Origin: Ceratothoa steindachneri
Lineage: Eukaryota; Arthropoda; Malacostraca; Isopoda; Cymothoidae
Length of the DNA: 64,000 bases
Assembly (NCBI GenBank): GCA_963969495.1
Contig: OZ018317.1
Coordinates: 220,539,497 to 220,603,496 of the forward strand
Reading direction: 5' to 3'
Under the pieces are notes generated by a model. It was not told the origin of the DNA. It worked only from the letters and a program-made list of their open reading frames with translations, and did not search any database. The number at the start of each line of letters is the position of its first letter. Position 1 is the stretch's first letter. Both the position numbers and the translations under genes were made by a program. This document shows, piece after piece, positions 34,721 to 44,653 of the stretch.

Positions 34721-36188
34721 AATGAAAAACAGCGACATCATTCCAACGTAGTCGATCGGGGAAATTCTTTTTCAAAAGGGTACTGAGTGGTGCCGAAATT
34801 GCAGCAAAATTCGGGACAAATCGCCGATAGTAAGAAGCTGATCCTAGGAATGATCTTAATTGCTCCTCAGTATTCGGGAGAGGCATGTCGGCGATTGCCT
34901 TAATCTTGTCCTACTGTGGACCTAACTGGCTTTGTCCTATTTTAAAACCCAAGTATTTTATGGTTTCGTGGGCAAAATGGCATTTGCTGGGGTCAATGGT
35001 GAGGCCATTTTCGCGAAGTCGCTCGAAGAGAGCTAATAGGGTGGTAAAATAATGACTCCATTCACGAGTAGCAGCGTAGACGTTATCGAAGTAAAAGGAG
35101 ACATTCGGAAGTCCATCTAACAACCTTCTCATGAGACGGTTATAGTTACTACAAGCGGTCACGAGGCCAAAAGGAAGGCGCTTAAATTGCAGTAAGCCTT
35201 TCTCAGTTGCAAAGGCGGTATATGCTTTCACATCGGGCCGGAGGGGAATTTGGTAATACGCCTTGCACAAATCAAGTTCTGAGATGAACTTGGCGTCTTC
35301 AAAAAGGTGGAGGTTTTGATCTACCAACGGGATGGGCTCGGCGTCGAACACAGTTACCGAATTTAACTTCCAGAAGTCGATGCACATCCGATAAGAGCCA
35401 TCAGGTTTCTTGACCATGACGACTGGGGAAAAATAACTAGAGGTGGAAGGTTCTATTATATCTAAACTAATCAAATTATCGACTTCGGCGTTAAAAGCTT
35501 TGCGTAAATGTATCGGCATGGGATAGGGTTTTGAACGGACAGGATCTACGGTCGTTAATTTAATATCATGCTCAAAACTAGTAGCGCATCCAGAATTCTC
35601 TGAAATAACGTCGTCAAACTGACATAATAATTCCTGTAGCTGACTCTTCTGATGTGGTGTCAGCTGCGCGTCGATATCCAGGTCAGAGGGTTCAAAACAC
35701 TCGCTTAGCAGGGAAGGAAGAGGGTAATCAGCATCAGGTTGGATGCACACTGTCTGTATGACATTAAGGGACTCCGCGGGGTAATCCTCTTCAAGCGCCG
35801 ATGTTTCGTCCAGTGCTACGAATGTATCTCCATGGGCGCGTTGGTGGTACTTTTTTAACAAGTTGACGTAGTAGAGCTTATCGCCTGCTGGGGTACCAAT
35901 GAGGTAATCTACCGGTCCTCGTACCTCGCGGACCGAGTACGGACCTTTCCATTGGCTCAGTAATTTATTACTCTCTGTGGGAAGGAGCAGGAGTACTTCA
36001 TCACCGGGCTTAAATTTCGGATCTTCGGACCTAAAATCATGGTTAAGGATCTCAAAGAATTCGAATGGTATCGGGGTTCTGACGGGGACGGGCTCCTGGG
36101 CTTCCTTCTTAGCTCGGCCTCGATATAGGGGGCCTGGGACACAGGGTCGGAGCTTACTTGAGGGCTCTGTCCTATAAATACGGAACAA
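34698..36188 (-). pseudogene. Gypsy pol: integrase C-terminal module followed by reverse transcriptase
   Basis: From 36188 the frame gives FKPGDEVLLLLPTESNKLLS, then QWKGPYSVREVRGPVDYLIG and YYVNLLKKYHQRA, which is the C-terminal (chromo/GPY-like) module of a gypsy integrase. After about 75 residues RT begins in the same frame: DPVRSKPYPMPIHLRKAF, SYFSPVVMVKKPDGSYRMCI, SELDLCKAYYQIPL, LPFGLVTACSNYNRLM and the catalytic box FYFDNVYAAT. Asn replaces the last Asp of YxDD, so RT is inactive. One in-frame stop at 34911 separates the tail (FLGSASYYRRFVPNFAAI). The order integrase-then-RT is found in Gmr1-like gypsy elements and in Ty1/copia, not in ordinary gypsy. Confidence 0.8.
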
Positions 36189-36189
36189 A

Positions 36190-36511
36190 ATTTTATGGGT
36201 GCTGAAATGACTTCAGCCCAACCATCATAATAATGACACTGCAGGTAACATCTAACGACGGGGAATCGGTTCGCTTGCCCAAGGTAGTCATGTACCACCG
36301 AAATTTTTTCGTGGTTAGGGTCCACTGGGGAAAGGAGCTCGTCGGACACGATGAAACACGTGCACCCTGTGTCCCTGACGAGAGTAGATACACGGCAGCC
36401 GTTTACGCTGCCCTCCTCAAATTTCAAAGTTCCCGGGGAACTTTTATCAAAAATAAAATTTACCTGGTGGCCTGACGGAGGGGAAGAAGTTGATGCTTGG
36501 GTCTGCACCAC
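36190..36511 (-). pseudogene. Gypsy aspartic protease
   Basis: The frame holds CRVSTLVRDTGCTCFIVSDE, in which DTGCT is the D-T/S-G catalytic motif, followed by a beta-rich stretch with VVRCYLQCHYYDGWAEVI that fits the flap region. The protease fold ends near APIKF, after which the sequence jumps to the integrase tail in another frame. This is where the integrase core appears to have been lost. Confidence 0.65.
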
Positions 36512-36569
36512 CGGGGAAGCCGGGGTGGCATTAATCTGGTGAACTTGGTGGGCTGGTCCGCTTTTAAGC

Positions 36570-37563
36570 CTAGAATTTTGGGGTACAATTCCAGCTCATC
36601 TGGTTTTCTACACCGCAGGTGAAGCATATGAGTGGTCGCTTCGGGAAGAGTGATGGTGGAGAAATCTTAACGGGAGGTTTGATGTTCCGTTGTTGGTTTG
36701 GGGGAAAGAAGTTTTGGGGTTTTACGGGGCCCGGAAACTTCGTCGGCTTTCCTTGTAAGGGGCGTGAATCCTTCTTTCTTTCCTGGTAGGTGGATTGGTG
36801 AGAATTTCGATTCTCCTTGGGGTATAATTTATAGCTTGCCGCATAGACATCCGATTCTTCGGTACACTCTTTAAAGGTCTGGCACTGACGATCCTTGACG
36901 AACGCGCGGATCTCCGTCGGGAGAGACGCCAAAAATTGATGCCACACACGAATTCTGTTAAGGGCTTGTAGTTAGGATCAACCTTTGAGGATTCTAACTA
37001 GAATTCAAAATTCCTCTGAAGAATGTATCCGAACTGACGGAACGTCTGCCTGGGTTTAATACGACCTCCTCGAAATTCTTGTCGGTAGAAATCGGGAGTC
37101 ATATTATGAGCGGCCAATAACTCAGCTTTTAAGGTGCTGTAGTCAATTATACATTCAGATGGTAAAGATATGAAAATGTCACGCAATTTACAATTTAAAA
37201 GATGAAGTGATCTTACTACACCTTCAGCCTCCAAATCAAGGTTATTGATCTCGAGGATCTTTTCAAAGTGTGCTAAAAATGCTCCGAAATCCTCTTTATC
37301 CCTGAAATTGGGGAGCTTAAATGAGGGATTGGGCGGGGCTTCTGAACGTCAACTGAAGGATTGTATTTCAACCTGTACGCGAGCCATTTTAAGCTGATGG
37401 TGAAGCTCAGGTGGCTTTTCCATTCCTCTATTTCTTCTCGGTGAATTTCTCTTTTTCTTTCTTCTCGTTGAACTTCACTTTGCCTTTCTTCTTTTGGCTT
37501 TTCTCTTTCTGTTCGTTGCTTCTCTTGAACGGACTCAATCAATTCTCTTTCGGAAAGTCCCAA
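36570..37563 (-). pseudogene. Gypsy gag, broken by frameshifts
   Basis: Three frames in order: a charged coiled-coil N-terminal part (37563-37273; EREKPKEERQSEVQREERKR), a capsid-like part (37234-36998; LLAAHNMTPDFYRQEFRG) and a C-terminal part (36947-36570; FLASLPTEIRAFVKDRQCQT) with CFTCGVENQMSWNC. The last is a CX2CX4HX4C knuckle in which His is replaced by Gln. Each part is in a different frame. The capsid part resembles SCAN-like gypsy capsids. Confidence 0.72.
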
Positions 37564-37931
37564 GGATTCTCCTTGCGCTTTGAAGATTTCAAACTGAGTC
37601 GTATTGCACTTGGGAGCGCAATAGTCAACTAACTAAATTCCTTGCGATAAGAATTATGCCTTCTAGAGAATTAGCCTATCCTAAATATGGGCACTGACCT
37701 ATTTGTGATTGGTTTCTTGATATAGATAACCAATGACTACAATAACACAAAAAAAACACAAACAAATTATTATAACAGTTCCTTGAACTACTCCGGCTTC
37801 TTAAGTTTCAAAAAAAAGGAGATAGCAATCGTTAAAACAAAAGGGAACTACTATACTCTATTATTATAACGAATAACGCTATGCTTCACTCGACTGAGAC
37901 CAGTGTTTGGAAAAATATAGCGTTAAACCTT

Positions 37932-37946
37932 CCACACTTGACACCA
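37932..37946 (-). promoter_or_regulatory. Primer-binding-site-like sequence
   Basis: On the minus strand TGGTGTCAAGTGTGG begins with TGG, the complement of a tRNA CCA end. It lies 77 nt from the 5' LTR rather than next to it; (TA)n fills the space. Confidence 0.5.
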
Positions 37947-37956
37947 AATTTAAATA

Positions 37957-37957
<1 letters not shown>

Positions 37958-38022
<65 letters not shown>
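37958..38022. repeat. (TA)n tract between gypsy PBS and 5' LTR
   Basis: About 32 TA units end one base before the LTR (TGTCGAAG at 38024). Confidence 0.96.
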
Positions 38023-38023
<1 letters not shown>

Positions 38024-38026
<3 letters not shown>

Positions 38027-39358
38027 CGAAGAATAGGCTCTTGACGATATACCATATATAACTATTCGTTGAGGGAATTATTCTAATATTTCGAGTGCGT
38101 GGTAATCTGATTGACCGAGGTTAGTCCAAAAGGAGGGGGGGGGCGGCCTGGAGAGGCTTATTTATCTTTAATATGCTTAAGAAGTGGAACGGTGCACAAG
38201 GATAAATAATATGGCTACCATTAATAAAATAGAGTTTTTTAATTAAACTATCAACAACACACAAAAAAATGTTTACATAAACGGAGAATAAAAAGGGTCG
38301 TGGGAATATCTGACTAATCCGAGGATTAAGATTTGGAGAGATTTAAAAAGGTAAACATGTAAAAATTAAAGGGGAGAATGGTTCTCTAAACCATTTAAAA
38401 CACAGGGTTGCGTGACAAAAGGTTAAATGATCAAAGGTAATGCTTAGCTTACGTAATTACAAAGTTGTTGTGCAGAGGAAGACGATGCGAAAGAATCTTC
38501 CGTCCACTGGCGATTTCCAGCAGAAGGGTTCTTCGGGGGGTTATCCTTAACGAAGGTGAAGGGCTGTCTTCGAAGAGTGAGAGTGAAGTGGGGCTTGGAA
38601 GTACGAGCGATCTTTGTGGCAGCAAATCGGAGATGTTCTAGATGAACAATGGAGGTTATTTTTGAAACCAAGCGTTCTCTTGAAGAACGTTAAAAAGGGG
38701 GGAATTATTTATCCTGACGTGATGTCTTGGGAACGAGAACCGTTTCTTAACGAACGGGCTTGAAGAACAATGGCTGTTTTAACGTTGTTCTCTTTCTGAA
38801 CAACAGATGGGGGGGGGGACCGTCTCTTGCCAAACGGGCTCAAAGAACAATGGCTATTCTAACATTGTTCTCTTTCTGACCAACAGGGGACCCTTGTTGA
38901 CTTGGTGTCTCGATGGCACGAACCTTGGCACTCAATGGATATTGTCGTCTTTTGGACTTTGAGGGGGTTCTTGAGGTAGAGAGTTCCTAGGTGCACAAGG
39001 CAGACCGGATCGGCGTGATGCCTCGCGAAGATAATCGGGATCTGATCTGCTTCAATCGGGAAAAGCTATGAGATAAATAGTCGTAGCCATCTCCTTGGCG
39101 TAGGGGACAATTGAGTGGGAGGCTTCGGGGAAATGCCCCTCTGGCACTTAAGAAAATATCTTATCTGCCCATAAGCCTAACTCAATGTGGCGAGATCGAC
39201 GTAAGGAGGCGAAAAGGGGGAGTGAACCTCCTTGATTAAACATTTGCTATGGTGGGCGATAACGCGCTCTGCTTCCTCTCGCAGATGCACGTGGGTAGCA
39301 TGTGTTTCTAACATGTGATAGCGGCTGAATTTAAGCGGCCTCAGACCGTTTTATCACA
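38024..39358 (-). repeat. 5' LTR of the gypsy element
   Basis: Direct repeat of 32526-33866 with scattered substitutions, short indels and homopolymer differences, ends TG...CA. It includes the same internal 68-bp duplication. Confidence 0.92.
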
Positions 39359-39363
39359 ATCAT

Positions 39364-40339
39364 TGCATAGATATATTAATAACTTCATTAGGCAATGTAA
39401 AATCCCTATCTTACTGTAATAATGAGCTGGAAAATTGCAAATTGAAATTCATATTATTGAATACAAAATAGCCTACAAACCTCACAGAGTCTGCATGAAT
39501 TTCACTTTTTTGAAAAATATATTAAAAATATAAACACTTATCCTGTTGCTTAATACACTTAGCAGAGCACTGTATATAGTTAAATCTTGCATCTAAAATA
39601 TTTTAAAAATGCAAAAATAACATCATTTAACACTGATAAAACGTGTCAAATTTTCACATTTCTTCATTTATTGGTTGCTTTTTTACATTTAAAATACAAA
39701 ACAATGTTACGTGATTAACACACACTAGTTTCAAAACAAATTTTTTATTAATAAAATTTTCACGAATTTCCAAATTTTGTACAGACCGTGTACTACGCGC
39801 CATTTTACGTAAACTGTAAATACAGAAATCTTCACGCTGGTCACCGTAATAAAATCACACTCATTTTCCTTCACAATGATAATATTGACCATGGAAACCA
39901 GAACCAGAGGAATCACGCAATATTCTCGAACACTGTGGGCTAAAAATAGAAATCGTACAAAAGGCATCAGATACGTAAAATATCTATAACTTAAGCAAAC
40001 AAAAATGGCGTCGGAGCTCCGAGAGAAAAAGAGGGAGCTGACATCACATCAGACTCCTTTTCTATGCCAAAGGTAAACTGAATCAAACCCATATTTTGGC
40101 AAGAATGACTTTTGTATGGTCCGTATCCATTGCACCCAACATATGTATATGAAGAGCAAATACAAGTTCTGCTGGTGGTAAATACCATCATAGGAATTTC
40201 GCCATATTTAATTTCTGCCTTTCAAAACCCTTTGAAGGCATAAAACAAAAATCTTTTATTGCAGAAGAAAAACTGTACGTAAACAAAACCTTTTATTTCT
40301 AGTCTCATGTACCCATACATGTCCAATTTCTCTTTCCCT

Positions 40340-40340
<1 letters not shown>
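39364..40340. other. AT-rich intron sequence with one diverged repeat copy
   Basis: No gene motif. 40148-40227 (GCAAATACAAGTTCTGCTGG and on) is a diverged copy of the 80-bp block from palindromic unit 1. Confidence 0.55.

Positions 40341-40341
<1 letters not shown>

Positions 40342-40409
<68 letters not shown>
40342..40409. repeat. (TA)n tract
   Basis: About 34 TA units. With the tract at 40738-40789 it brackets a 328-bp segment. Confidence 0.97.
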
Positions 40410-40412
<3 letters not shown>

Positions 40413-40735
40413 GTGAAAACCAAGCACGCTATTGATAAAAGCATTTTATTTGTCTGGGTTTGAACGTTTCGAGGACATAGCATCACCATTGGCCCTAAGA
40501 AGCTAAGTTAGTAAAGAGTTAAAGAATTTTTTTTTCATAACATACTAAATTTGAATAGTGCGATTTTGGATAAGCTGCTTAATACAAGAATAAAAATTTC
40601 AATACTTCATGAAAAAATATAAAGTTCGGAAGCAGTTTGATTTATATTTATATTAGGTGTAAGTTTTAGGATGTAAAGTTATTCTAAGGATGGGGGCTAT
40701 GAATAAGTATTTTAAAGTTATCCAGATCTTTCTTT

Positions 40736-40737
<2 letters not shown>
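40410..40737. other. Segment between two (TA)n tracts, unidentified
   Basis: On the minus strand it includes GATGCTATGTCCTCGAAACG followed by an AATAAAATGC string. That resembles the 3' part of some Penelope-like copies, but I cannot confirm this. I see no long inverted arms here, unlike the other (TA)n-bounded units. Confidence 0.3.

Positions 40738-40789
<52 letters not shown>
40738..40789. repeat. (TA)n tract
   Basis: About 26 TA units. Confidence 0.97.
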
Positions 40790-40792
<3 letters not shown>

Positions 40793-40949
40793 AAGGCTCA
40801 AGGAAATGGAAATTGATAACACAACTCGGAAAAACGCTAAGGAGAATATTACATGAACCAATGAAAGCTTAAGAAGGAAAATGGGAGATGTAGAAAACGG
40901 AAAGATAGGGCAAACTATTTTAAACATTATATGAAAATAAAATAAAGAA

Positions 40950-41036
40950 GTTGGATTTGAACCTGTGTCATCCAGCGCTCAACGCTTATATGACCACGAC
41001 GCTCATCGCCAGAGCTACCATCCTGATATGCTGGCT
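40950..41036 (-). tRNA. Second tRNA-like sequence, decayed
   Basis: The minus strand has GGTAGCTCTGGCGATGAGCG (A-box-like, D stem GCTC/GAGC) and GGTTCAAATCC (B box). The T stem pairs poorly and no clean anticodon arm forms, so it is a SINE head or pseudo-tRNA. Confidence 0.4.
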
Positions 41037-41373
41037 GACTTCTAATGGAACCTGAAGCGTGACACACCTGAGACGTCTTTCACATGAAAAGTAAATACTA
41101 AAGTGTAGGTTAATACATTATATAATGATTGCATAAATATTAAATCGGCAATTTACAAAATCTTTGTTATCAAAATCGGATTCAGCACACTCAACTTCAT
41201 AATAAAAGGCTCCTGCGAACTGTTTTTTTCTTCACGCTGAAATTTGTTGTACAGTGTAATTAACGGCCGTTCACGCATGGGCGTAAGCTGCCGGACGCAC
41301 GCGGTAAAACACTTCTTCATTGTGAATATATTATATGACATTATACTAGAATAGGTCTTGGCGTTACCCGGAT

Positions 41374-41808
41374 AAAAAGTCCTGTCGCAAATAAATGCAA
41401 ATGCATATTGTTTGAAATTCTTATATTGAAGCACAAAAAATATCTTTACTTGCTGATAATTATTTGTGAGGTGAAGGCAGATTTAGAAAATTTGCGCACT
41501 CTCCCTACCATATAATATCATATAATATACTTACAATGACTAAACGTTTCACCGCGCGCGCCCGGCAGTTTACGCGCACGCATAAATGACCGTTAGGTAT
41601 GAGTGAACAACGTTGTGGCCGCAGGAACAAATCCGAGTTTCTTATAGATACTGATGATAATATATGATAGGGAGAGTGCGCAACTTTCCGGAATATGCCT
41701 TTTCACCACGAATAATAAAATTTGTAATCAGCAAGTAAAGATATTTGTGTCGGATAATATAAGAATTTCGTAAATATGCATTTACATTTATTTGTGGCAG
41801 GACTTTTT
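41374..41808. repeat. Inverted repeat (fold-back or MITE-like), arms of about 145 nt
   Basis: 41374-41515 is the diverged reverse complement of 41660-41808, with about 145 nt between. Shared strings include GGGAGAGTGCGCAA and ATCAGCAAGTAAAGATAT. It holds no coding capacity and lies about 440 bp before host exon 2. Confidence 0.82.
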
Positions 41809-42245
41809 AGCCCTGGGGACTTCCGGTACCTAGGCGAGTATACACTATGACTTATCAAGGCCTTATCTGGCTGTAGTTTCCACGTGTTGACTCTCCCATA
41901 GGACAAGTAATTGATGCACTAAACTTCCAGCTATTGCCACGAGTAGGATTTTTTCAAATAGGAAACAACTTGCTATAATCTATGTTGTAAGAGAGTAAGC
42001 TATGTATGTGTGGGTGAAATGTTGCTTATGCAACTGTGAGGTTAGTTCTATGAAGATGTGTGTGGAAGATGGGACAAGTCTAGGAGAGTTACATTCCTAC
42101 CTTTACTCTCTGTTGGAATCTCTGCTGCGCACCTTTAGCCCCCCCCCCTTATACAGTATTTCTACTACAAATCTCTTTTTTTTAACATCTGGTCCAAATG
42201 CGCTGGTTGGTTTCGCCTTTTCAAAAACAAGCTTTCTTCCCGCAG

Positions 42246-42456
42246 GCTTTGACTGCGGCTGGTTTCGGCGCATCGTGGAACGCGACCCGGGCCCAGCAGT
42301 ACGTCATGTCCCACCAACTCCCAAATGGGTCCTTCGGGAACCTCTTCGACACCAACGCCGTCTTGCCACTCCTCGGGGGTAGTTCTCTCCTCAACGTGAT
42401 CGATATGCCCTGTCGAGACCAGATAATGCCCGATGTCGTCCGCTTCGTTCAAGAAG
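42246..42456 (+). CDS. Host exon 2 of cobalamin-binding protein
   Basis: The acceptor CTTTCTTCCCGCAG (ending 42245) opens a 211-nt exon ending AAG|GTGAGC, a near-perfect donor, after 42456. It starts on a codon boundary, as exon 1 ends, so the join reads IALQ|ALTAAGFGASWNATRA. It continues YVMSHQLPNGSFGN, TNAVLPLLGGSSLLNV and MPCRDQ. The helix ending Q-x-DGSFGN, then T-VLPLLxGxSxLxV, then a Cys is the family pattern at the end of the alpha/alpha barrel, where transcobalamins have a TYLDV-C segment. The spacing between ALQ and WN matches intrinsic factor. It ends after one base of the next codon (phase 1). NxT at Asn-Ala-Thr could be glycosylated. Confidence 0.8.
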
Positions 42457-42629
42457 GTGAGCTACGATCTTTGATCCCCACGATATAGACAAAATGTCAC
42501 TATTTCTTCTTCTTTCTTACCGAAGAAGAGGAGGGAGTACTGCTCTTGAAATCACGGTGCTCCTTCGATCGAAGGCATCTGAACGGCATCCTTGTCAGTC
42601 CTAATGTTTAACTCGCGTGAAGTATCCTC

Positions 42630-43110
42630 AGTCGTGTTAGGTCAATCCAATGGGCATGGTTGGGTAACCTTCCCTAAGCTTCGAAGCGACTGTAATATGG
42701 GTTATGTACTGAATTGGATCGCAACTAGCCGATCGCAGTCGTATTTAATGGGATTGACTCACGCTAGACATCGGTTAATCGCAGTGTTCCACAACTATCC
42801 ATTTTTGGCCCATTGTTGTTTCTATGTAATAGACATTAATGCCAATGATTTAATATGCAATATTTAAAAAATTGCGAACGATATATATAGTTCAGAAATA
42901 TATTTAAAAAAATGGCGGCAGTCTTGTAAATTTACAAAGAGTAGTTGAAAAATTCGATAGATAAGAGATGAAGCTCAACATAGACAAGTGTAATGAAAGC
43001 CAAACCACAGCAAGAGTACAACACGGGAGGCTCTATTTTAAATGTGGTTACTATGAAAAAGATTAGGTTATATAAGTTTCGAACGTGGTTTCATTTTCAA
43101 AATAATGTAT
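42630..43110 (+). pseudogene. CR1-like RT relic just after exon 2
   Basis: VFHNYPFLAHCCFYVIDIN at about 42785-42840 aligns residue by residue with the CR1 motif GVPQGSILGPLLFLIYIN. NWIATSRSQSYLMGLTHA precedes it where WI-WL-R-Q-V-NG is expected, and KIANDIYSSEIY follows where FADDTK-like sequence sits. MKLNIDKCNESQ is the next block. It is heavily decayed. Confidence 0.6.
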
Positions 43111-44650
43111 TGTAGTACCCTCCAAAGTGAACCTCAATTTGAGGGACATCGCCGGGAGTTTTAAATTTGAGTCGAAAGATAATATTCTCCCATTCTATAA
43201 ATCGCCTCGTCCCTGCTCGCCCAGAATAGCGGTGGTTTAATTTTGGTTTCGAGACTCATAGAACAATGGTTTAAGGAGCTCTGTTACCCTAGTCAATAAG
43301 GTGCTGGATTTTCACGTCCGGGTGTCGATGTCGATCCTCAACGTGAGCGGACACTAAAACTTTCGGCGCTCGTAGGGAATACCCTCCAATCACTCTAAAG
43401 CATCGAGTCTGAGGCATGCGTGCAGACAATTCTATCCATAGAAGTCGTCATACAAATAAGCAATTCCAACACCGCTGTTCCATTAACTAACTTCCTAGCG
43501 CACACAAGTCATCACTATTTCGTTTAGGGGAATTAGGGGAAACCTCTGAAAGGGGGTGGGGGGTACATAAGCATCTTTCCCTGACCAGGTGTCGATGGTG
43601 ATAAACTTGATGTACGAAAAGTTTTCTGGCTGTTAGTAAAGCACCGGAGTTCCCATCGGTCGAGGATTGCTCCCTGGTGCCCTGCCTGGATTGATCTCCT
43701 ATCCGAGTCATTGAAAGCACCTCAATTATTATGCATAAAGAGATCATCGATAAATAGAGTATTACTAATGTATAAATTTCTTAAAAGGCACAACTGCTAT
43801 TTATCGCTCCGTTTCCATTCCGTTAACTCATATCTGCTCTCCCTTCCTGAATAGGCGATCTTAGGGACTTTTTCCCGGCACCTTAATTATTTAATTCTTT
43901 TGAAAGGCAAGAAGTCAATTCATGGGTATCCATTTACGTTTAGAGAATGCCAGGTATTTTGTGTCCCCTGTACTAACAGCAGTTGCATCATTTTTCCTTG
44001 GCCATGGCCACAGAAAACACGTTCCCCTTACAGCTTGCAGCATACTACAATTTATCACACTTGCACATGTAGGTCAGTCGCGAAGTAAATCAAGTTTATA
44101 TTGTTTGCGACATACAACCTGGCTCTATTTTTCCATAGGCTTATAAAATAATTGGTCATTGTAGTCTATTTTGCGTGAAGAGTATGCCTGTAACACCCCT
44201 TCCTGAGTCCTCGATCATCATGGGGCTATTTTTTTCGTCACACTACATAAATTCTTGTTTTCATTTTCTATACTTAATATTTTGCATCTCTCTCCCTATT
44301 TCTAACTCGACTCTCCTTGTTCAAATAAACGGAATATGATGTTAAAACTGCGCTTCTATTTTCTATACTCCCTGAAAGTTATCTTACATGCGTCTGACCG
44401 CATGTTTGACTTAATATCATTATGAAAAATAAATGAAGTCGACCAGCGGGAAAGCAAAGAGAGAAAAGAAAAGTTAAGCGAAAGGAAAACATTTATCCAC
44501 GTTTTAAAAATCACACAATCGAGAGAGTCGACAATATCATTGAGGAAAGTATTTCACAATCTATCAGATTAATTAAAGAAAGAAACATCGAGAAAACTGC
44601 GGTGTGTTAAACCGATAAATAGAAAAGGAACAGTCATTCAACTTAGATAA
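43111..44650. other. No recognised gene
   Basis: Open frames at 43487-43747 (-) and 43922-44146 (+) show no motif or splice context that would link them to the host gene. Confidence 0.4.
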
Positions 44651-44653
44651 GTA

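Larger units (their letters stand above)
32526..39358 (-). mobile_element. Ty3/gypsy LTR retrotransposon with Gmr1-like domain order
   Basis: Two direct LTRs of about 1.34 kb (32526-33866 and 38024-39358) flank a 4.16-kb interior read on the minus strand. A 5-bp ATCAT duplication flanks the whole (32521-32525 and 39359-39363). Interior order: PBS-like site, gag with zinc knuckle, protease, integrase C-terminal module, RT, RNase H, polypurine tract. In ordinary gypsy elements integrase follows RNase H; here the frame ends with RNase H about 420 bp before the 3' LTR. The integrase zinc finger and catalytic core are absent, presumably deleted between protease and the integrase tail. Confidence 0.85.
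22537..42245 (+). other. 19.7-kb intron of the cobalamin-binding-protein gene
   Basis: Bounded by GTAGGT at 22537 and CTTTCTTCCCGCAG ending at 42245. It holds two LINE RT relics, a Tc1-like scrap, a hAT, Penelope-like pieces, the palindromic tRNA-like repeats, the Ty3/gypsy insertion and four (TA)n tracts, all annotated separately. Phase 0 at both ends is consistent with removal as one intron. Confidence 0.66.
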
